DNA from: Neogale vison
Taxonomy: Eukaryota; Chordata; Mammalia; Carnivora; Mustelidae
Length of the DNA stretch: 64,000 nt
Assembly: GCF_020171115.1 (NCBI RefSeq)
Contig: NC_058095.1
Location: 49,226,001 to 49,290,000 of the forward strand
Reading direction: 5' to 3'
Shown: positions 58,796 through 64,000 of the stretch, one piece after another
Layout of the letters: each line of letters opens with the position of its first letter
Position numbering within the stretch: the first letter of the stretch is position 1
Notes under the pieces: model-generated
What the model was told of the DNA's origin: nothing
The model's database searches: none
What the model saw: the letters and a program-made list of their open reading frames with translations, nothing else
Program-made: the position numbers and the translations under genes

Positions 58796-60343
58796 GCCCA
58801 GGGAACCGACTCTTTTTTCCCAGCGACTGCTATGCTTTCGCAGAGGTTTTCAGCTTGGCCTGAACCGCACTTCGCTGCTGCTTCCTCAGCAAGGCTTTGG
58901 GCGTTCGCTCTGTCGCGTCAGGGAAGGAGATCTGTGGGAGAGCTGGTGCCTCTTTGGGCTTTGCTCTCCCAGGCTCCATGGTCGCACCCTGGGTTCACCG
59001 TGCAAGGCTGAACTTCGCAGACACAGCCACCACCCTGCAGCAGCGTGCGAGGTCTAGGATGACACTCCCTGCCAACTGCCATCTCCTGGCGTAGTAAGGC
59101 TTGGCTTTTCGCTCTGGAGTTCAGGCGGACTCGGGGACTAGGCCAGTGCCTTCCCCATAGGAAAGGAGAGGCGACAGGAACCCTGCACAGCGCCCGTGCA
59201 CTGGGATGGGGAGCTGTGGGGGACTATACCCTCTTCTTCCCCGACACACCCCCTGCCACCCCCAACGCTGCCACCTCTTGGAGGAAGATGGCATCTGGCT
59301 GCCTTTTCTTCCAGGGAGCTGTATCTGCGAGTTCTGGGTATGGCGCCTGGTGGCAAGCCCACGTCTGCCCTAGGGACAGGTGGCCTTGGAGATGCTGTCC
59401 CCTTGGGACAGGAGGCACACAGAACAGGCCTGCATTCTGCCCAGACCCTTCCTCAGAGTGGAGTATGCGCGTCTGCCCTAGCTGTCCCCTCGTGTCTTCC
59501 TAAAGCCAGGCTTTCGTCTCTACGAACAGGGAGCGGGTGACACTTGTCTTGCCAACGTCCCGCTGTTCTTCCCAGGGCAGGCTCTCCTGCTTTGTGACTG
59601 TTTCACGACAACAAGGCCAACGGCTCCTTCTCTTCTCACGGGGAGGCGTTCTGCTCCTTCCCCAGACTTGCTCCCGGGGAGCACGGTGACAGCCGTGTCC
59701 CTATCCTTAAGGCCCTTTCCAGATGTTCATCCACGCTTCTCTCGCAGGCAGTGAGGATGCTAAGGCCAAGAGAATTTCGCTCCATGCGGGTTTCTTCCAC
59801 CGTGCTGCGCAGACTAGCTCAGGCAAGCAGGAGCAGCATCCCACAAAGCGACTCAGATTTCCCAACGAATGCTGTGCTTTCCCAGTGCAGGAGCCTGGTG
59901 AAAGAGGATTTCGCTGTAGGGTGGTTTCTCCCAACTTGAGACTTGCCCTAGGCAAGCAGGAGCAGCAGCCCGCAGAACCGACTCTGATTTCTGAGCAAAC
60001 GGAGAGGGTGACACTTGTCTTGCCACCTGCTCGCTACTATTGCAATGCATGCTCTCCTGTTTCATGACCTTTCATTAAGACTGTTTCTACAGGCACAACC
60101 ACGCTTCTCTCTCAAGTAGAGGGGATGCCCGGGACAAGAGGATTTCGCTCCATGCGAGTTTCTTACACCGTGCTTCAGAGACTATGTTCAGGCAAGCGGC
60201 CTCTGAATCGCACAGAACCGACTCTGTTTTCCCCAAGAATGCTGTGCTTTCCTAGAGGGAATGCCCAGGCAAAGAGGCTTTCGCTCTATGCGGGATTCTG
60301 CCACCGTGCTGCCAATACTAGGCTCAAGCAAGCAGCAACAGCA
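58796..60343 (+). repeat. Satellite unit 39, type g, 1,548 bp
   Basis: The left region copies unit 36 (GTGCAAGGC), with GTGCGAGG of unit 33. After about 59,554 it is a different type: GATGTTCAT, CTAAGGCCAAG, ACTTGCCCTAGG. B1 59775 intact, B2 (60143) broken (CGAG), B3 60279 intact. Confidence 0.97.
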
Positions 60344-61890
60344 GCCCAGGGAACCGACTCTTTTTTCCCAGCGACTGCTATGCTTTCGCAGAGGTTTTCA
60401 GCTTGGCCTGAACCGCACTTCGCTGCTGCTTCCTCAGCAAGGCTTTGGGCGTTCGCTCTGTCGCGTCAGGGAAGGAGATCTGTGGGAGAGCTGGTGCCTC
60501 TTTGGGCTTTGCTCTCCCAGGCTCCATGGTCGCACCCTGGGTTCACCGTGCCAGGCTGAACTTCGCAGACACAGCCACCACCCTGCAGCAGCGTGCGTGG
60601 TCTAGGATGACACTCCCTGCCAACTGCCATCTCCTGGCGTAGTAAGGCTTGGCTTTTCGCTCTGGAGTTCAGGCGGACTCGGGGACTAGGCCAGTGCCTT
60701 CCCCATAGGAAAGGAGAGGCGACAGGAAACCTGCACAGCGCCCGTGCACTGGGATGGGGAGCTGTGGGGGACTATACCCTCTTCTTCCCCGACACACCCC
60801 CTGCCACCCCCAACGCTGCCACCTCTTGGAGGAAGAATGCATCTGGCTGCCTTTTCTTCCAGGGAGCTGTATCTGCGAGTTCTGGGTACGGCGCCTGGTG
60901 GCAAGCCCACGTCTGCCCTAGGGACACGTGGCCTTGGAGATGCTGTCCCCTTGGGACAGGAGGCACACAGAACAGGCCTGCATTCTGCCCAGACTCCTTC
61001 CTCAGAGTGGAGTATGCGCGTCTGTCCTAGCCGTCCCCTCGTGTCTTCCTAAAGCCAGGCTTTCGTCTCTATGAACAGGGAGCGGGTGACACTTGTCTTG
61101 CCACCATCCCGCTGTTCTTCCCAGGGCAGGCTCTTCTGCTTTGCGACTGTTTCCCGACAAGGCCTACGGCTCCTTCTCTTCTCACGGGGAGGCGTTCTGC
61201 TCCTTCCCCAGACATGCTCCCGGGGAGCACGGTGACAGCCGTGTCCCTATCCTTAAGGCCCTTTCCAGATGTGCATCCACGCTTCTCCCGCAGGCAGTGG
61301 GGATGCTAGGGCCAAGAGAATTTCGCTCCATGCCGGTTTCTTCCACCGTGCTGCGCAGACTAGCTCAGGCAATCAGGAGCAGCATCCCACAAAGCGACTC
61401 AGATTTCCCAACGAATGCTGTGCTTTCCCAGTGCAGGAGCCTGGTGAAAGAGGATTTCGCTGTAGGGTGGTTTCTCCCAACTTGAGACTTGGCCTAGGCA
61501 AGCAGGAGCAGCAGCCCGCAGAACCGACTCTGATTTCTGAGCAAACGGAGAGGGTGACACTTGTCTTGCCACCTGCCCGCTACTATTGCAATGCATGCTC
61601 TCCAGTTTCATGACCTTTCCTTAAGACTGTTTCTACAGGCACAACCACGCTTCTCTCTCAAGTAGAGTTGATGCCCGGGACAAGAGGATTTCGCTCCATG
61701 CGGGTTTCTTACACCGTGCTTCAGAGACTATGTTCAGGCAAGCGGCCTCTGAATCGCACAGAACCGACTCTGTTTTCCCCAAGAATGCTGTGCTTTCCTA
61801 GAGGGAATGCCCAGGCAAGGAGGCTTTCGCTCTATGCGGGATTCTGCCACCGTGCTGCCAATACTAGGCTCAAGCAAGCAGCAACAAGCA
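60344..61890 (+). repeat. Satellite unit 40, type h, 1,547 bp
   Basis: Three-base loss in CCCGACAAGGCC near 61,155 and an extra base at the right boundary. Markers GAAGAATGCATC, GGGTACGGCG, GACACGTGG, GCAATCAGG. B1 (61321) broken (CCGG); B2 61689 and B3 61825 intact. Confidence 0.97.
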
Positions 61891-63439
61891 GCCCAGGGAA
61901 TCGACTCTTTTTTCCCAGCGACTGCTATGCTTTCGCAGAGGTTTTCAGCTTGGCCTGAACCGCACTTCGCTGCTGCTTCCTCAGCAAGGCTTAGGGCGTT
62001 TGCTCTGTCGCGTCAGGGAAGGAGATCTGTGGGAGAGCTGGTGCCTCTTTGGGCTTTGCTCTCCCAGGCTCCATGGTCTCACCATGGGTTCACCGTGCCA
62101 GGCTGAACTTCGCAGACACAGCCACCACCCTGCAGCAGCGTGCGTGGTCCTGGATGACACTCCCTGCCAACTGCCATTTCCTGGCGTAGTAAGGCTTGGC
62201 TTTTCGCTCTGGAGTTCAGGCGGACTCGGGGACTAGGCCAGTGCCTTCCCCATAGGAAAGGAGAGGCGACAGGAAACCTGCACAGCGCCCGTTTACTGGG
62301 AGGGAAGCTGTGGGGGACTATACCTTCTTCTTCCCCGACACACCCCCTTGCCACCCCCAACGCTGCCAACTCTTGGAGGAAGATGGCATCTGGCTGCCTT
62401 TTCTTCCAGGGAGCTGTATCTGCGAGTTCTGGGTATGGCGCCTGGTGGCAAGCCCACGTCTGCCCTAGGGACAGGTGGCCTTGGAGATGCTGTCCCCTTG
62501 GGACAGGAGGCACACAGAACAGGCCTGCATTCTGCCCAGACTCCTTCCTCAGAGTGGAGTATGCGCGTCTGCTCTAGCCGTCCCCTCGTGTCTTCCTAAA
62601 GCCAGGCTTTCGTCTCTATGAACAGGGAGCGGGTGACACTTGTCTTGCCACCATCCCGCTGTTCTTCCCAGGGCAGGCTCTTCTGCTTTGCGACTGTTTC
62701 CCGACAACAAGGCCTACGGCTCCTTCTCTTCTCACGGGGAGGTGTTCTGCTCCTTCCCCAGACTTGCTCCCGGGGAGCACGGTGACAGCCGTGTCCCTAT
62801 CCTTAAGGACCTTTCCAGATGTGCATCCACGCTTCTCTCGCAGGCAGTGGGGATGCTAGGGCCAAGAGAATTTCGCTCCATGCGGGTTTCTTCCACTGTG
62901 CTTCGCAGACTTTCTCAGGCAAGCAGCAGCAACATCCCACAAAGCGACTCAGATTTCCCAACGAATGCTGTGCTTTCCCAGTGCAGGAGCCTGGTGAAAG
63001 AGGATTTCGCTGTAGGGTGGTTTCTCCCAACTTGAGACTTGGCCTAGGCAAGAAGGAGCAGCAGCCCGCAGAACCGACTCTGATTTCTGAGCAAACGGAG
63101 AGGGTGACACTTGTCTTGCCACCTGCCCGCTACTATTGCAATGCATGCTCTCCTGTTTCATGACCTTTCCTTAAGACTGTTTCTACAGGCACAACCACGC
63201 TTCTCTCTCAAGTAGAGTTGATGCCCGGGACAAGAGGATTTCGCTCCATGCGGGTTTCTTACACCGTGCTTCAGAGACTATGTTCAGGCAAGCGGCCTCT
63301 GAATCGCACAGAACCGACTCTGTTTTCCCCAAGAATGCTGTGCTTTCCTAGAGGGAATGCCCAGGCAAAGAGGCTTTCGCTCTATGCGGGATTCTGCCAC
63401 CGTGCTGCCAATACTAGGCTCAAGCAAGCAGCAACAGCA
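61891..63439 (+). repeat. Satellite unit 41, type q, 1,549 bp
   Basis: Counterpart of unit 29, with the compensating indel pair and private GCTTAGGGCG and CATTTCCTGG. B1 62871, B2 63239 and B3 63375 all intact. Confidence 0.97.
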
Positions 63440-64000
63440 GCCCAGGGAACCGACTCTTTTTTCCCAGCGACTGCTATGCTTTCGCAGAGGTTTTCAGCTT
63501 GGCCTGAACCGCACTTCGCTGCTGCTTCCTCAGCAAGGCTTTGGGCGTTCGCTCTGTCGCGTCAGGGAAGGAGATCTGTGGGAGAGCTGGTGCCTCTTTG
63601 GGCTTTGCTCTCCCAGGCTCCATGGTCGCACCCTGGGTTCACCGTGCCAGGCTGAACTTCGCAGACACAGCCACCACCCTGCAGCAGCGTGCGTGGTCTA
63701 GGATGACACTCCCTGCCAACTGCCATCTCCTGGCGTAGTAAGGCTTGGCTTTTCGCTCTGGAGTTCAGGCGGACTCGGGGACTAGGCCAGTGCCTTCCCC
63801 ATAGGAAAGGAGAGGCGACAGGAACCCTGCACAGCGCCCGTGCACTGGGATGGGGAGCTGTGGGGGACTATACCCTCTTCTTCCCCGACACACCCCCTGC
63901 CACCCCCAACGCTGCCACCTCTTGGAGGAAGATGGCATCTGGCTGCCTTTTCTTCCAGGGAGCTGTATCTGCGAGTTCTGGGTATGGCGCCTGGTGGCAA
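63440..64000 (+). repeat. Satellite unit 42, partial (first 561 bp)
   Basis: Cut by the window edge before M1, so its type and boxes are not visible. What is present matches the start of unit 30. Confidence 0.96.

Larger units (their letters stand above)
55207..59554 (+). repeat. Three-unit recent duplication, second copy
   Basis: Direct neighbour of the first copy. The near-identity ends between about 59,554 (CCAACGTCC instead of CCACCGTCC) and 59,725 (GATGTTCAT), after which unit 39 carries a different M1 type. An unequal-exchange junction therefore lies in that interval or just left of it. Confidence 0.92.
1..64000 (+). repeat. Tandem satellite array, about 1,549-bp unit, 41 full copies plus a partial
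   Basis: The same sequence recurs head-to-tail every 1,546-1,550 bp (1,534 bp in two copies) from the first base to the last, always in the same orientation. A convenient phase mark is the GCCCAGGGAACCGACTC motif at position 1, which recurs at 1547, 3095, 4644 and so on. Neighbouring units differ at scattered bases, while units several copies apart can be nearly identical, as in a higher-order repeat satellite. No insertion of other sequence, inversion or unique flank is present. Three CENP-B-box-like motifs per unit suggest a centromeric role in a mammal; that is an inference. I do not recognise the satellite family by name. Confidence 0.98.
61867..64000 (+). repeat. Twelve-unit-offset match, second copy
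   Basis: Copy of 43,320-45,454. It runs off the right edge of the window, so its true end is not visible. Private changes include GCTTAGGGCG near 61,990 and CATTTCCTGG near 62,175. Confidence 0.85.

Noticed and set aside
1..64000. Macrosatellite carrying a gene per unit (D4Z4-like)
   Set aside because: No homeobox or other domain can be read in any frame, and no frame spans more than a tenth to a third of the unit intact across copies.
1..64000. Primate alpha satellite
   Set aside because: The unit is about 1,549 bp rather than 171 bp multiples, is much richer in G+C, and only the 17-bp box pattern is shared.
1..64000. CRISPR array or bacterial repeat region
   Set aside because: No short identical repeats with unique spacers; the repeat is kilobase-sized and continuous, with no bacterial genes.
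1..64000. Assignment to a named satellite such as large-unit satellites of cetaceans or bovids
   Set aside because: The unit length is in a similar range, but I cannot match the sequence from memory; a database search would be decisive.

Overview
The window is one uninterrupted tandem satellite array: 41 complete head-to-tail copies plus one partial copy of a unit of about 1,549 bp, all in the same orientation. It is eukaryotic repetitive DNA, and no gene is supported anywhere in it. Open frames of 60-159 codons occur on both strands of every unit. They overlap each other, are broken or fused by indels between units, and cannot continue from unit to unit because 1,549 is not a multiple of three. 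I saw no tRNA, rRNA, CRISPR array, transposon, poly-A tail or unique sequence. All positions and comparisons were worked out by eye.

The most informative signal is a 17-bp motif that fits the CENP-B box essential pattern (N TTCG NNNN A NN CGGG N). Each unit has three such positions on the + strand, called here B1, B2 and B3. By my count the nine essential bases are intact at 25 of 41 B1, 36 of 41 B2 and 36 of 41 B3 positions. A fourth, decayed relative lies between B1 and B2. CENP-B binding satellites are established in mammals, so the array is best read as a centromeric or pericentromeric satellite of a mammal. The species and family are not recognised. The long, fairly GC-rich unit is unlike AT-rich 171-bp primate alpha satellite.

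Unit layout, in the phase where the window begins: about 740 bp of left region without boxes, including a G-run/C-run tract, then module M1 (about 471 bp, with B1 and the decayed box), then module M2 (about 370 bp, with B2 and B3, running slightly into the next unit). M1 and M2 are diverged copies of each other, so the unit grew by an internal duplication. Every unit length (1,534-1,550 bp) can be explained by indels I located.

Units fall into recurring sequence types, named here by the M1 region. In order they read: a k | t d f t d h a | t d f t d h a | k r | a k h q r | a f h q r | q f r' r' g | a k r | a k g | h q. This shows nested higher-order repeats: a seven-unit repeat of about 10,836 bp present twice (about 3.8-24.6 kb), a very recent three-unit duplication of 4,629 bp (about 50.6-59.6 kb), and matches at spacings of 5, 12 and 18 units. 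Short gene-conversion tracts (units 12 and 14) and one dense mutation cluster (unit 31) sit on this background. The array runs off both ends of the window.
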